From positions 3,100,001 through 3,164,000 of the forward strand of contig NZ_CP043473.1 in NCBI RefSeq assembly GCF_008275125.1: DNA of 64,000 bases, given 5' to 3'. Positions 35,310 through 43,592 of this stretch are shown piece by piece. Numbering within the stretch: position 1 is the first letter of the stretch; each line of letters starts with the position of its first letter. The notes below the pieces were generated by a model that worked only from the letters and a program-made list of their open reading frames with translations, was not told where the DNA came from and searched no databases. This stretch comes from Chromobacterium paludis (lineage in GTDB: Bacteria > Pseudomonadota > Gammaproteobacteria > Burkholderiales > Chromobacteriaceae). The position numbers and the translations under genes are program-made.

Positions 35310-35570
35310 ATGACTACATGGGACTATCGCGTGATCGAATTTGAAGCGCTGGCAGAAGGTGATGCAGAGCCGCACTGCTGGCGCTCTATCCACGAGGTTT
35401 TCTATAGCGACGCCGGGCAGCCCACTGCATATGGCGAAAGCCCGGCTGTCGTGCTTTGGGACACGTCTGAAGACAGCGGCAGCCCAGCCAATATCCTGGC
35501 GCGCATGCAAGCCGCCTTGGCAAAGCCGCTGCTGAAACCTTCAGACTTCACACGCTCGACCGAGGCATAA
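35310..35570 (+). CDS. Small island protein, unknown function
   Basis: The 86-aa protein starts 2 bp after the integrase stop (MTTWDYRVIEFEALAEG). It has the pattern WDYRV...IHEVFYSDAGQPTAYGESPAVV...ILARMQAALAKPLL, as seen in small hypothetical proteins of phages and integrative elements. It has no signal or membrane helix. Tight linkage to the integrase suggests co-transcription. I do not assign a function. Confidence 0.6.
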   Translation: MTTWDYRVIEFEALAEGDAEPHCWRSIHEVFYSDAGQPTAYGESPAVVLWDTSEDSGSPANILARMQAALAKPLLKPSDFTRSTEA

Positions 35571-35571
35571 G

Positions 35572-35769
35572 ATGAAGGCAGATCGCCTATTCCTAGCCGT
35601 GGGCTGGGCGTATATGTCCGCGTGGGCGCTGGGCGGCGCGCTGTTCTTCGGACTGCGCGAGGGTTTCCAGCTGGCCCTCATGCTCTACGGGGCGCTGGCC
35701 TCCGTGACGATTGGTGGCGTGTCGGTGCTGCTGCTGACCGGGCTGGTCTGGGTATTCACGTGGCCATAA
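35572..35769 (+). CDS. Small two-helix membrane protein in the island
   Basis: A 65-aa frame starts 1 bp after the previous stop and encodes two hydrophobic helices (about residues 7-28 and 36-62) with a short charged turn. It may be an anchor, a holin-like or a regulatory peptide. There is no recognisable family. Confidence 0.5.
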   Translation: MKADRLFLAVGWAYMSAWALGGALFFGLREGFQLALMLYGALASVTIGGVSVLLLTGLVWVFTWP

Positions 35770-35787
35770 CGGCTGTAGTTCATTCAG

Positions 35788-35810
35788 AGGGGTGGCACTT
35801 TGCCACCCCT
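35788..35810. terminator. Perfect hairpin closing the integrase gene group
   Basis: AGGGGTGGCA/TGCCACCCCT, 10-bp perfect stem with a 3-nt loop. It lies 19 bp after the small membrane gene. The tail is A-rich, not T-rich, on the plus strand, so it may be a Rho-dependent or structural stop. Confidence 0.5.
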
Positions 35811-35835
35811 CCAAGCAAAAATATTTAAATACAAT

Positions 35836-36624
35836 ATGCTTCAGAAAAAGAAAGATTTCCCGCTACCTATGGCTGTCTTGAATAAAGACAAGCCAGATTA
35901 CCTGCCAGATGTGATCTGGGAAGAATTGCAGACCCGCTTACAGTCCTGGAATTTTTGGTATTGGCGCTCATCACATAATCTGCTTTTTGGTGAAAATTCT
36001 ACAAAACTCTTTGCGCTGCTAAAAAGAAAACCAGACAGCCGACAGGCCGCCAATGGCTTCAAACAGTTTAGCGATGACGACTATGTCAACTGGTTGCTAA
36101 CCCACGCTTGGATTTTCAGCCTGCACATTGCTTCTGATCGACACCATGATTTTCACCGCGTCAAGGAGGAACTACGCGAAGTGGAAAGGCTATCTAGCCA
36201 GTTGGCAGCTCTGCTGTTCAATCTGTATCAATATAAGAACGCCCTATCACCTGGCAGCGATATTTTGCCTTCCGTATGCAAACAGCTATCTAGCCTCTAC
36301 CCTCGCGCCGTTTACCTTAACCAAGAACGAGGAGGTACAGCCAAGAGCTTTGAGGAAATTGCTGGATACCCAGATGAAGATGAGGCTCAACCGGAAATCA
36401 TCAATCAGATTCATGAAACTAAGGAACGTATCATGATGATGGATATGCGCCAGCAACTGCCCACCCCTGCGGATATGCTGCTAACGATAGCCGATGAAAC
36501 ACGTTACCATATCGAACGATATGAGCGTGACGGATTGCATGGATTCACAATTAATGGCTACCAACCGGAAAGTCTTCATGCTCGCTATATCGCATTATTC
36601 GATAAAGGGCTAGCAGGCCGTTGA
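35836..36624 (+). pseudogene. Island cargo gene truncated at its 3' end by the IS5-type element
   Basis: The frame has a lower GC content than its neighbours and encodes about 262 aa (ATG at 35836). It is soluble, Trp- and Tyr-rich (SWNFWYWRSSHN) and has a helical middle part. The last four codons, AGR and stop, come from the inverted repeat of the IS (36614 on), so the natural C-terminus is missing. The family is not recognised. The AT-rich composition suggests foreign origin. Confidence 0.55.
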
Positions 36625-37924
36625 AAAACCAACAGCCATTCATTTGGTATAATCATCAACATCCAACGAACCGCGAAAGCACCCGATGAGAGGCGTCCGC
36701 AACGACAGTCAGACGAGCCTGTTCAGCTACATCCAGCTGGAAGATCGCATCCCGGCCAATCACCCGCTGCGCAAGATCCGCCAGATGGTCGACCTGGTGC
36801 TCGGCTCGATGAATGAGGTATTCGACGGCTTATATTCCCGCGTCGGGCGGCCTTCGATTCCGCCTGAACATCTGCTGCGCGCCTCCCTGCTGCAAGTGCT
36901 CTACACCATCCGCTCCGAGCGGCTGCTGGTCGAGCAACTGGACTACAACCTGCTGTTTCGCTGGTTCGTCGGCCTTTCCGCCGATGCCCGCGTCTGGGAT
37001 CACTCGACCTTCTCGCAAAATCGCGACCGCTTGTTTAGCGAAGACGTCGCCCGCGCCTTCTTCATTCGCGTACGCAGCCTGGCCGAGTGGGGCAAGCTCA
37101 CCAGCGACGAACATTTCAGCGTCGACGGCACGCTGATCGATGCCTGGGCTTCGCACAAAAGCTTTGTTCACCAGGATGACGACACGTCCCCACCCGCAGG
37201 GCGCAACCCGGACGTCGATTTCCGGGGCGAGAAGCGAAGCAACCAGACGCATCAATCGCGAACCGATCCGGAAGCGCGACTGGCCCGCAAGAGCGCCGGC
37301 GACGCCAGCCGCTTGTGCCATATGGCCCATATCCTGACCGAGAACCGCAACGGTCTGGTTGTGGACGTCTCGGTGTCCGAGGTCAATGGCCACGCCGAAA
37401 ACATCGAAGCGCTGAACCTGTTGCTGCGCAATGCCAAGAAAGGCAGCACCGTCGGCGCGGACAAGGGCTATGACACGCCCGCTTTCGTGAACGGCTGCAG
37501 AGACTTGGGCATCACGCCGCACGTGGCGCGCAAGCGTGTCGGCAGCGCCATCGACAGCCGCACCACGCGCCATGAGGGTTACGCGATCAGCCAGCGGCGA
37601 CGCAAACGGATCGAGGAATGCTTCGGCTGGCTGAAAACCGTCGGAGGCCTTCGCAAAACCAAACTGATCGGCCGGGCCAAACTGGCCGGGCAAACTTTTT
37701 TAGCGTTTGCGACATATAACCTGATCCGCATGGGCAGCCTGTCCGGTTGCTGGGGCGGATCGCATGTATAGGGCGTATTGCGCCCAAAATCGCCGGATAA
37801 CCGGCAAACAGCCTGAAAACTCAGGCAGAGAACGGATTTATGGGCATTCAGCCCGCTGAAACCGCCCATTTTTGTTCATACGGAAATGGGTTGGGGCAAG
37901 ATCGACGTGTTTTTCAACGGCCTG
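36614..37924. mobile_element. IS5-family insertion sequence
   Basis: A 1311-bp element is bounded by perfect 16-bp inverted repeats (CAGGCCGTTGAAAAAC at 36614-36629 and its complement at 37909-37924). It encodes one transposase. The flanking tetranucleotides are CTAG on the left and TTAA on the right. Both fit the YTAR target type of this family, but they are not a duplication of each other. Confidence 0.88.
36686..37771 (+). CDS. IS5-family transposase
   Basis: The 361-aa transposase has an N-terminal DUF772-like region (SIPPEHLLRASLLQVLYTIRSERLLVEQL) and a DDE catalytic core: SVDGTLIDAWASH (first Asp), GADKGYDT (second Asp) and RRKRIEECFGWLKT (Glu). It appears full length and intact, so the element could still be active. 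It starts 56 bp inside the left inverted repeat. Confidence 0.9.
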   Translation: MRGVRNDSQTSLFSYIQLEDRIPANHPLRKIRQMVDLVLGSMNEVFDGLYSRVGRPSIPPEHLLRASLLQVLYTIRSERLLVEQLDYNLLFRWFVGLSADARVWDHSTFSQNRDRLFSEDVARAFFIRVRSLAEWGKLTSDEHFSVDGTLIDAWASHKSFVHQDDDTSPPAGRNPDVDFRGEKRSNQTHQSRTDPEARLARKSAGDASRLCHMAHILTENRNGLVVDVSVSEVNGHAENIEALNLLLRNAKKGSTVGADKGYDTPAFVNGCRDLGITPHVARKRVGSAIDSRTTRHEGYAISQRRRKRIEECFGWLKTVGGLRKTKLIGRAKLAGQTFLAFATYNLIRMGSLSGCWGGSHV

Positions 37925-38771
37925 TTAAGCCGTTGGCGTTTTCATTGCTGCCACGCTGCCAGGGGCTGTGCGGATCGGCAAAGTAGACTTGAATGCCTGT
38001 CCGCGCCGTCAGCTCTTTGTGCCGGCTCATCTCTTTGCCTTGGTCGTAGGTTAGTGTTTTGCGCAAGGCGGGCTCCGGTATTCGATTCAGCATCTGAGTT
38101 AATGCCTCCAACGCAGATGCCGCGCTCGCATCCGGCATTTTGGCCAACAGCACCAGCCGGCTGCTGCGCTCCACCAGCGTTGCCACTGCCGAGCGATTGC
38201 CAGCCCCTTTGATCAAGTCCGCCTCCCAATGGCCTGGGATCAACCGATCTTCAGCCTCGGGCGGACGCTCATGAATGCTGACCATATCAGGCAGCTTGCC
38301 GCGTCTATCCTCGCCTTGGCTGCGCTTGCGTCGGCCATCCTGGCCCTGGCGGAGGCAGCGAATCAGTTCTTTGCGCAGCTCGCCGCGAGGCATGGCGTAA
38401 ATGGCGGCATAGATGGTTTCGTGTGACACGTGGTAGGCAGGGTCTTCAGGATAATGTTCACGCAGTCTGCCCTGGATCTGTTGCGGAGACCAGCCTTGGC
38501 GCAGGAGTTCAGCCACCAGCAGGAAGGCGGCGTTGTGCGGCAGGAGCTTGCGAGAACGCCGAGGGAGGCGCTGTCGCTGCCTGGCTTGACGACCGGCGGC
38601 GGCGGCGTCGTAAGCGGTGGGATTGATCGAATTACGACGAATCTCGCGGCTGATGGAGCTAGGCGCGCGCCGCAGCAGCCTAGCGATCTGGCGGAGGCTT
38701 TGACCTTGTGCGGCCATTTGCATGATGCAGGCGCGCTCTTCAGCGCAAAGTTGTTGGTAATGTGAGGCCAT
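37914..38771 (-). pseudogene. IS30-family transposase, C-terminus lost to the IS5 element
   Basis: The frame starts at ATG 38771 with the HTH region (LCAEERACIMQMAAQGQSLRQIARLLRR and SSISREIRRN) and most of the DDE domain (GHWEADLIKGAGN, TYDQGKEMSRH, SPWQRGSNENANG). IS30 enzymes continue with about 40 residues including the last part of the core. Here, after NGL, the frame runs into the IS5 repeat and stops (TGR-stop). The element is thus inactive. Confidence 0.85.
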
Positions 38772-38813
38772 GGCAACACTTTATCAGGGTGTTGCACTTG
38801 GAGTTTGAGACCG
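37925..38813. mobile_element. IS30-type element remnant
   Basis: The 5' end with a terminal repeat-like sequence (GTGTTGCACTTGGAGTTTG at 38789-38807) and the transposase gene are present. The 3' end of the gene and the other terminal repeat are missing at the IS5 border. Confidence 0.65.
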
Positions 38814-38858
38814 CCGTCCGAAACCGTCCAAATAGTTCCATTGAAAGCCTGGCGCACA

Positions 38859-38939
38859 TGGGGGCATACTTGGGGGCATCGACAAAGGGGACACTTTTTG
38901 ATGCCCCCAAATGCACCCGAGAACAGCTCCATGCCCCCT
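38859..38939. repeat. TGGGGGCAT repeats upstream of the second integrase
   Basis: TGGGGGCAT occurs at 38859-38867 and 38871-38879 as direct repeats, with inverted copies ATGCCCCCA at 38901-38909 and ATGCCCCCT at 38931-38939. They take the same place as the repeats of the first integrase but have a different sequence, so the two integrases probably bind different arm sites. Confidence 0.6.
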
Positions 38940-40140
38940 GACCGATACCGCTTGCAAGACGGCCAAACCGAGAGAGGATGGCAAGCCGCTTCGCCTATCC
39001 GACGAAAAAGGCATGTACCTGGAAGTCATGCCCAATGGCTCCAAATACTGGCGGCTGAAGTACCGCTTCAATGACAAGGAAAAACGCCTAGCCCTGGGCA
39101 TCTACCCCGAGACCACACTGAAGGAGGCCCGTCAGAAGCGAGACGACGCCCGCCGGCGGCTGGCCAATGGCGAGGACCCAAGTGAACAGCGCAAGCTGGA
39201 AAAAATGCTGAAACAGGCCGCGACGGCCAACAAGTTTGAAGCCATCGCGCTGGAGTGGCATGCAAGGGAAAGCCACGAATGGTCCGCCGCCCATAGCGAG
39301 CGCGTTTTGTCCGCCATGAAGACCCACATCGTCCCCTACATCGGGGACAGGCCAATCCACGAGATTCGCCCGCTGGAGCTGCTGGAAGTGCTGCGCAAGG
39401 TGGAGAGCGCCGGGAACATCGATACTACCAAGCGCCTGCGGCAACGCTGCTCCGCCGTCTTCCGCCTGGCCATCCTGACCGGCCGTTGCGACAGCGACCC
39501 GGCCGCGCCGCTGACCGACGCCCTCAAAAGCCAGCAATACACCCCACGCAAGGCGCTGATGCGCGAGGACATCCCCGCCTTTCTGGAAGCGCTTGAGAAA
39601 TACGATGGCAACGTGCAAACCAAGCTGATGATGAAGCTGATGCTGCTGACCTTCACCCGCGTCGGAGAGATGGCCATAGCCAGGTGGGAAGAGATCGACT
39701 TCGACAAGGCGCTGTGGACCATCCCGCCGGAACATCGCAAGCTGCCGGAAAAGTCCAAAAAGACAGCCCCGCCCCATCTCGTTCCGCTATCCAAACAAGC
39801 CCTGGACGTGCTGCGCCAGCTGCATGCCATCAGCGGCGGCCGCGAACACATCTTCCCCAACCGCAACAGCCCGCGCCGCCCCATGTCGCCGGAAACCCTG
39901 CGCCGCGCACTTCACAGCATGGGCTTTCGAGGCAAAGCCGATGTCCACGGCTTCCGCTCCACAGCATCGACCATCCTGAACGAAGAAGGCTTCAATCCTG
40001 ATGCCATTGAACGCCAGTTATCTCACATCGAAACAAACAAGGTACGCGCGGTATACAATCGGGCTGAATACATAAAGGAACGAATTGAAATGATGCGGTG
40101 GTGGTCTAACTTCTTAAATGCGCAGACCAAGCCCAATTAA
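38911..40140 (+). CDS. P4-type tyrosine integrase (second copy)
   Basis: The protein is about 409 aa, with the same domains as the first integrase: N-terminal arm-binding region, then catalytic Arg 250, His 346, Arg 349, His 372 and Tyr 382 (numbering from ATG 38911). Family members usually start M-P-L-T-D-T. The ATG at 38931 followed by CCCCC would give M-P but is one base out of frame with LTDT, so the in-frame ATG at 38911 (MHPRTAPCPLTDT) is used here. Confidence 0.88.
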   Translation: MHPRTAPCPLTDTACKTAKPREDGKPLRLSDEKGMYLEVMPNGSKYWRLKYRFNDKEKRLALGIYPETTLKEARQKRDDARRRLANGEDPSEQRKLEKMLKQAATANKFEAIALEWHARESHEWSAAHSERVLSAMKTHIVPYIGDRPIHEIRPLELLEVLRKVESAGNIDTTKRLRQRCSAVFRLAILTGRCDSDPAAPLTDALKSQQYTPRKALMREDIPAFLEALEKYDGNVQTKLMMKLMLLTFTRVGEMAIARWEEIDFDKALWTIPPEHRKLPEKSKKTAPPHLVPLSKQALDVLRQLHAISGGREHIFPNRNSPRRPMSPETLRRALHSMGFRGKADVHGFRSTASTILNEEGFNPDAIERQLSHIETNKVRAVYNRAEYIKERIEMMRWWSNFLNAQTKPN

Positions 40141-40165
40141 TTTTACATAAAACCAGGACTAAACC

Positions 40166-41149
40166 ATGAAAGAAACCTTCATCCTTCAAGAACCAGGACA
40201 TTATAGAATTGCCGCTTTCTGGAAAGAAAGCCATGATGAAGTTTGTGTATATCATCCTGACTACTTCCACAATAAAATACAAAAATACAAGACCAATCCT
40301 CTTAAAACCGATGATGATATTAAACATGCAGCAGTAACAAAATTTGGCGTAATTATCAATGACGAGCACATGAGGAAAATATATAAATCGAAATTATCAT
40401 GCGGCCGTTACTTTAGAAGAGTTTGGAGAGGCATCTTCAGGCCAATGAACCCCAACTTAAACTACAACCCGATTCATTCACACCGAATCTACCAATCCGC
40501 ATATACTAACTCTTTAGTGGCAAGTGAAAGCTTATTTTTATCATTAAGGGAAATTTTTAAAAATATAGAGCCATCCACCAACAACCTAAACACATATAGT
40601 CACAAAATTCGCGAACTACTTATCCTGGCTTGCACAGAGATTGAAGCATCATGGAAAGCAGTACTAATTGAAAACAGCTCTAAAAAGGAAAGTCGATACA
40701 AAACAAATCACTACTTCAAAACAAAAGACCTACTAAAACTAGATAAATGGAGTGTTCATCTAAAAGATTACGAACACTTAGGCGTACTCACACCATTTAA
40801 AGATTGGAATGAAACAAATCCAACAAGGTCCTTAGAATGGTATGATTCTTACAATGCAGTAAAACATGATCGAGAAGGAGAGTTTGAAAGAGCCAACCTT
40901 AAAAACCTGCTGAATGCAATGGCTGCAATGCATATTCTTCTATGTGCGCAATGGGGGCCTCAAACATTTCATTTACTTTATGAAAATCGCTACAGCCCAT
41001 TCCACACGAACTCTATCCCTGATTTTTCGCTTGCCGATTTATACGTCGCTGATACCACTGAAACATTCCAAGCCATCATGTACTTTGACGATCCCGAACA
41101 ATTCAAGGCTGATGAAAACCCAGAACCATTATTTGAACGCCTCTTCTAA
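40166..41149 (+). CDS. AT-rich cargo protein with an HEPN-like motif, unknown function
   Basis: This 327-aa protein has markedly lower GC content than all neighbours and many AT-ending codons, signs of recent transfer. It is soluble and has no signal peptide. The C-terminal half contains W-Y-D-S-Y-N-A-V-K-H-D-R-E-G-E-F-E-R-A-N-L (residues about 227-247) followed by a helix (NAMAAMHILL). The N-x-V-K-H pattern with a following charged helix resembles uncharacterised HEPN-like families found in defence islands, but the classical R-x4-6-H motif is not strict. The position, 25 bp after the integrase, is typical of island cargo. Function unknown. Confidence 0.6.
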   Translation: MKETFILQEPGHYRIAAFWKESHDEVCVYHPDYFHNKIQKYKTNPLKTDDDIKHAAVTKFGVIINDEHMRKIYKSKLSCGRYFRRVWRGIFRPMNPNLNYNPIHSHRIYQSAYTNSLVASESLFLSLREIFKNIEPSTNNLNTYSHKIRELLILACTEIEASWKAVLIENSSKKESRYKTNHYFKTKDLLKLDKWSVHLKDYEHLGVLTPFKDWNETNPTRSLEWYDSYNAVKHDREGEFERANLKNLLNAMAAMHILLCAQWGPQTFHLLYENRYSPFHTNSIPDFSLADLYVADTTETFQAIMYFDDPEQFKADENPEPLFERLF

Positions 41150-41626
41150 TCCCCAGCGCGCGCTATCGAAGCCCCGCCTCGCCCCCGCGCTTCATGTGCC
41201 GCTAATCATGCACCTGCATGAACCCGCGCCAGGCCCGCATCGTATGGCCTGGCGCGCTGTTTCCCCCCTGCCAAGATTCATGCGTTTTCATGCAGTCTAT
41301 GCATGGAGTCGCCGTTTTGGCTGACTGACGTTTCCGCCCTTCTCCATTTCTTCCCGCTTAAATTAGCCGCCGAGTGTGTCCGGTGCCGTCCGTATTGGTC
41401 CAGCACAGTCCCGTTATTCAGGAATTGCCCCGCTAATTTCCATTTCCTGCCCTGTCGTCAATAGCCCAATCCGTGTTTTTTCGGCTTTTCAAGTTTCGTT
41501 GTTGTGTGGTGATTCCACACAACAAGCCCGCCAAACTCGATTTGAAATTTCTGAAATACCGCGTTCGCTGATCGGCGTATCCGATTGCATCCACAGATAT
41601 TCAGATCTAACGATAAGGACAAACCA
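41150..41626. other. Gene-free stretch before the excisionase remnant
   Basis: The 477 bp hold TGCATG/CATGCA motifs around 41215-41306, and an 11-bp perfect inverted repeat TTGTTGTGTGG/CCACACAACAA at 41499-41525 (5-nt spacer), about 100 bp upstream of the AlpA-like start. The latter is a candidate operator. Frames present here have no RBS or domain. Confidence 0.45.
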
Positions 41627-41747
41627 ATGACCGCTATTGTCCCTTCGCTCACCGCGCAGCCACTGCGCTTTATGCGCTTGCCGGATGTCATCTCCACTTG
41701 CGGCTTATCCCACTCGTCGGTGTAGGACGCCATCCAGCGCGGCAGCC
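41627..41747 (+). pseudogene. AlpA-like excisionase/regulator remnant with amber codon
   Basis: After a good RBS (AAGGAC), the frame reads MTAIVPSLTAQPLRFMRLPDVISTCGLSHSSV, then TAG (41723-41725), then DAIQRGS. AlpA-type MerR-like HTH proteins have LPDV...TGLSxSxVYxxIxxG at this point, so TAG replaces the conserved Tyr. After QRGS the similarity ends where lpxO begins on the other strand. The gene is both stopped and truncated. Confidence 0.65.
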
Positions 41748-42668
41748 TCAGCGCCACGCGCCCCAGAACAGCCATAACACCACCGGTCCTCCCAGCAGCA
41801 GCCATTTGAGCAGGTAGTAGGTGAAGCGACTCTGCGCCTTGATCTTCTTGCCGAACAGGCGCACCTGCTGGATGTAGCGGAAGGCGCGGTTGAGGCCGCC
41901 GGTGCGGTCGCCTTCCTGATTCGGGGAGTTGGCCGCGCCCACCAGCACGCGGCTGATGATGCGGTTGATCCAGCGCGCCGGGGCAAACCACATCGGGCGC
42001 TCGATATCGCAGAACAGGATGATGCGGTTCTGGTCCGTGGTGTTCTCGGCGTAGTGCAGATAGGTTTCGTCGAAGATCACCGCCTCGCCGTCGCGCCAGC
42101 TGTATTTCTGCCCGTCCACGTCGATGTAGCAGCCGTCGTCATTGGGGGTGATCAGGCCCAGGTGATAGCGCACGGAGCCGGCAAACGGGTCGCGGTGGCG
42201 CACCAGGCGGCTGCCGGGCGGCAAGGCGGTGAACATGGCGGCCTTGATATTGGGAAACTGCTTCAGCAGCTGGGTGGTGTACGGGCACAGCGCCTGCGCC
42301 GAAGCGTGATCCTGGCCGTACCACTTGAGATAGAAACGTTTCCAGCCGGTCTTGAAAAAGGAGTTGAAGCCCAGGTCGTCGTATTTATCCGAGGCCTTGA
42401 TGTTGCCGCGGTCGTACAGCGCGGCCGCTTCCTCGCGGATTGTTTCCCAGTTGTCGGTCAGCGCCTGCAGCTCCGGGAAGCGCTCCAGCGGCAGGTAGGG
42501 CTTGGCCGGCACCTTGGAGAACAGGTACATGAAGCAGTTGATCGGCGCCATGATGGTGGAGTGGTCGCTCAACTGGCGCCAGAAGCCCAGCCGCACCCGT
42601 CCCCGCAGATGGACATAGGCCGTGGACAGGATGAAAACGGCGACGATGGTCAGCTTGAAATAGGGCAT
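41748..42668 (-). CDS. lpxO: Lipid A hydroxylase LpxO-like aspartyl/asparaginyl beta-hydroxylase
   Basis: The 306-aa protein starts at 42668 with CAAGGAG before it. An N-terminal membrane helix (residues 3-20) is followed by the non-haem iron dioxygenase core: FTALPPGSRLVRHRDPFAGSVRYHLG (Fe-binding His/Asp) and YLHYAENTTDQNRIILFCDI (second His, Arg for 2-oxoglutarate). LpxO 2-hydroxylates a secondary acyl chain of lipid A. A C-terminal hydrophobic helix is present. The stop codon lies at the island boundary, so the last residues could have been changed by the insertion. Confidence 0.85.
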   Translation of the reverse strand: MPYFKLTIVAVFILSTAYVHLRGRVRLGFWRQLSDHSTIMAPINCFMYLFSKVPAKPYLPLERFPELQALTDNWETIREEAAALYDRGNIKASDKYDDLGFNSFFKTGWKRFYLKWYGQDHASAQALCPYTTQLLKQFPNIKAAMFTALPPGSRLVRHRDPFAGSVRYHLGLITPNDDGCYIDVDGQKYSWRDGEAVIFDETYLHYAENTTDQNRIILFCDIERPMWFAPARWINRIISRVLVGAANSPNQEGDRTGGLNRAFRYIQQVRLFGKKIKAQSRFTYYLLKWLLLGGPVVLWLFWGAWR

Positions 42669-42745
42669 CCGGACTCCTTGGTACTCGGGCGGAATAAAGT
42701 CAGTGGACCTGACTATAAGCCGCGGCACGGCTGACGCCAAGCCGC

Positions 42746-43477
42746 TCACAAAAACAGGGTTTCCACGGCATAGCCATCCACCTGGAAATCAAACAGCCGG
42801 AAGCCGTGCCGCTGGTCGATGACCGCCTCACAGGTGCCCTTGCGCCACTGGAAGCAAACGGCTGGGCACACCTCCAACGCCACGCCATCGCGCAGCATGC
42901 TGTGATCGCCGTGGACATGGCCGCAGATGGCCAGCCGGGCGCGCGGCGCGCGCACCAACGCCTGCCAGAGCGCCTCGCCCGTCTCCAGCATGCATCCATC
43001 CAATAGCGGCGTGCCCACCTTGAGCGGGTGATGGTGAAGCACCACGGCGGCCAGACCATGTCCGACCTGGGCGAGGCGGCTCTGCAGCGCGGCCAGGCCG
43101 GACTCGTCTATCCGCCCGCCATCCTGGCCCGCCACGCAGCCATCCACGCCGAGCAAGGTCCAATCTCCGCACTGCAGCGTGTCCAGCCGACGCATGCAGG
43201 CGTATTGTGCGAACACGCGCGCGGCGGCCTCGGCATCGTCATGGTTTCCGGCAATCCAGTGCACGGGCAGGCCCAGGTCCGCCAGCGCCTCCGCGCAGCG
43301 CCGATAGGAAGCCTCGGACGCATCTTGCGAGATATCGCCGGTGAGCAGGATCGCGTCGGCCGCCTGCTGCCTCACCACGGCCAGCACCGCCTGCAAGGCG
43401 GCAAAAGTGTTCACCCCCATCAAGCGGCCATCCGGCTTGGCAAACAGGTGGAGGTCCGTCAGCTGGATCAGCTTCAT
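42746..43477 (-). CDS. cpdA: 3',5'-cyclic AMP phosphodiesterase CpdA-like
   Basis: This 243-aa class III phosphodiesterase carries the metallophosphoesterase motifs in order: TDLHLF, GDISQD, GNHDD, VVLHHHPL and GHVHGD. Length and order match CpdA, which hydrolyses cAMP and tunes CRP regulation. It is 78 bp upstream of lpxO on the same strand and possibly co-transcribed. Other cyclic nucleotide substrates cannot be excluded. Confidence 0.85.
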   Translation of the reverse strand: MKLIQLTDLHLFAKPDGRLMGVNTFAALQAVLAVVRQQAADAILLTGDISQDASEASYRRCAEALADLGLPVHWIAGNHDDAEAAARVFAQYACMRRLDTLQCGDWTLLGVDGCVAGQDGGRIDESGLAALQSRLAQVGHGLAAVVLHHHPLKVGTPLLDGCMLETGEALWQALVRAPRARLAICGHVHGDHSMLRDGVALEVCPAVCFQWRKGTCEAVIDQRHGFRLFDFQVDGYAVETLFL

Positions 43478-43540
43478 TCTTCGCCGCCCATCCTAAAATG
43501 TCGAATGAATGAATTATGCGCCCTGCGGCAAGTTGGGCGC

Positions 43541-43572
43541 AAAAAAGCCCCGACGGCGCAGGCCGTCGGGGC
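43541..43572 (-). terminator. Terminator of ponA
   Basis: GCCCCGACGG/CCGTCGGGGC stem at 43547-43572 followed on the minus strand by TTTTTT. It begins 20 bp after the ponA stop. Confidence 0.85.
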
Positions 43573-43592
43573 GGTAGCGCTTACGCTGCGGA

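Larger units (their letters stand above)
33574..41747. mobile_element. Composite integrative island at tRNA-Arg (two related elements in tandem)
   Basis: The segment begins at the 3' end of tRNA-Arg and holds two P4-type integrases (34075 and 38911), IS elements, small hypothetical genes of atypical composition and an AlpA-like excisionase remnant. It ends against lpxO. Short segments at 33643-33661 and 38815-38833 are alike (CGTCCrAArCCGTCCAA), as if each integrase had its own copy of an attachment-flank sequence. No second copy of the tRNA end was seen, so the right att site seems lost or lies elsewhere. Confidence 0.75.

Noticed and set aside
41376..41630. 84-aa frame before the excisionase remnant
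   Set aside because: No RBS, no domain, and it contains the palindrome region; more likely chance.
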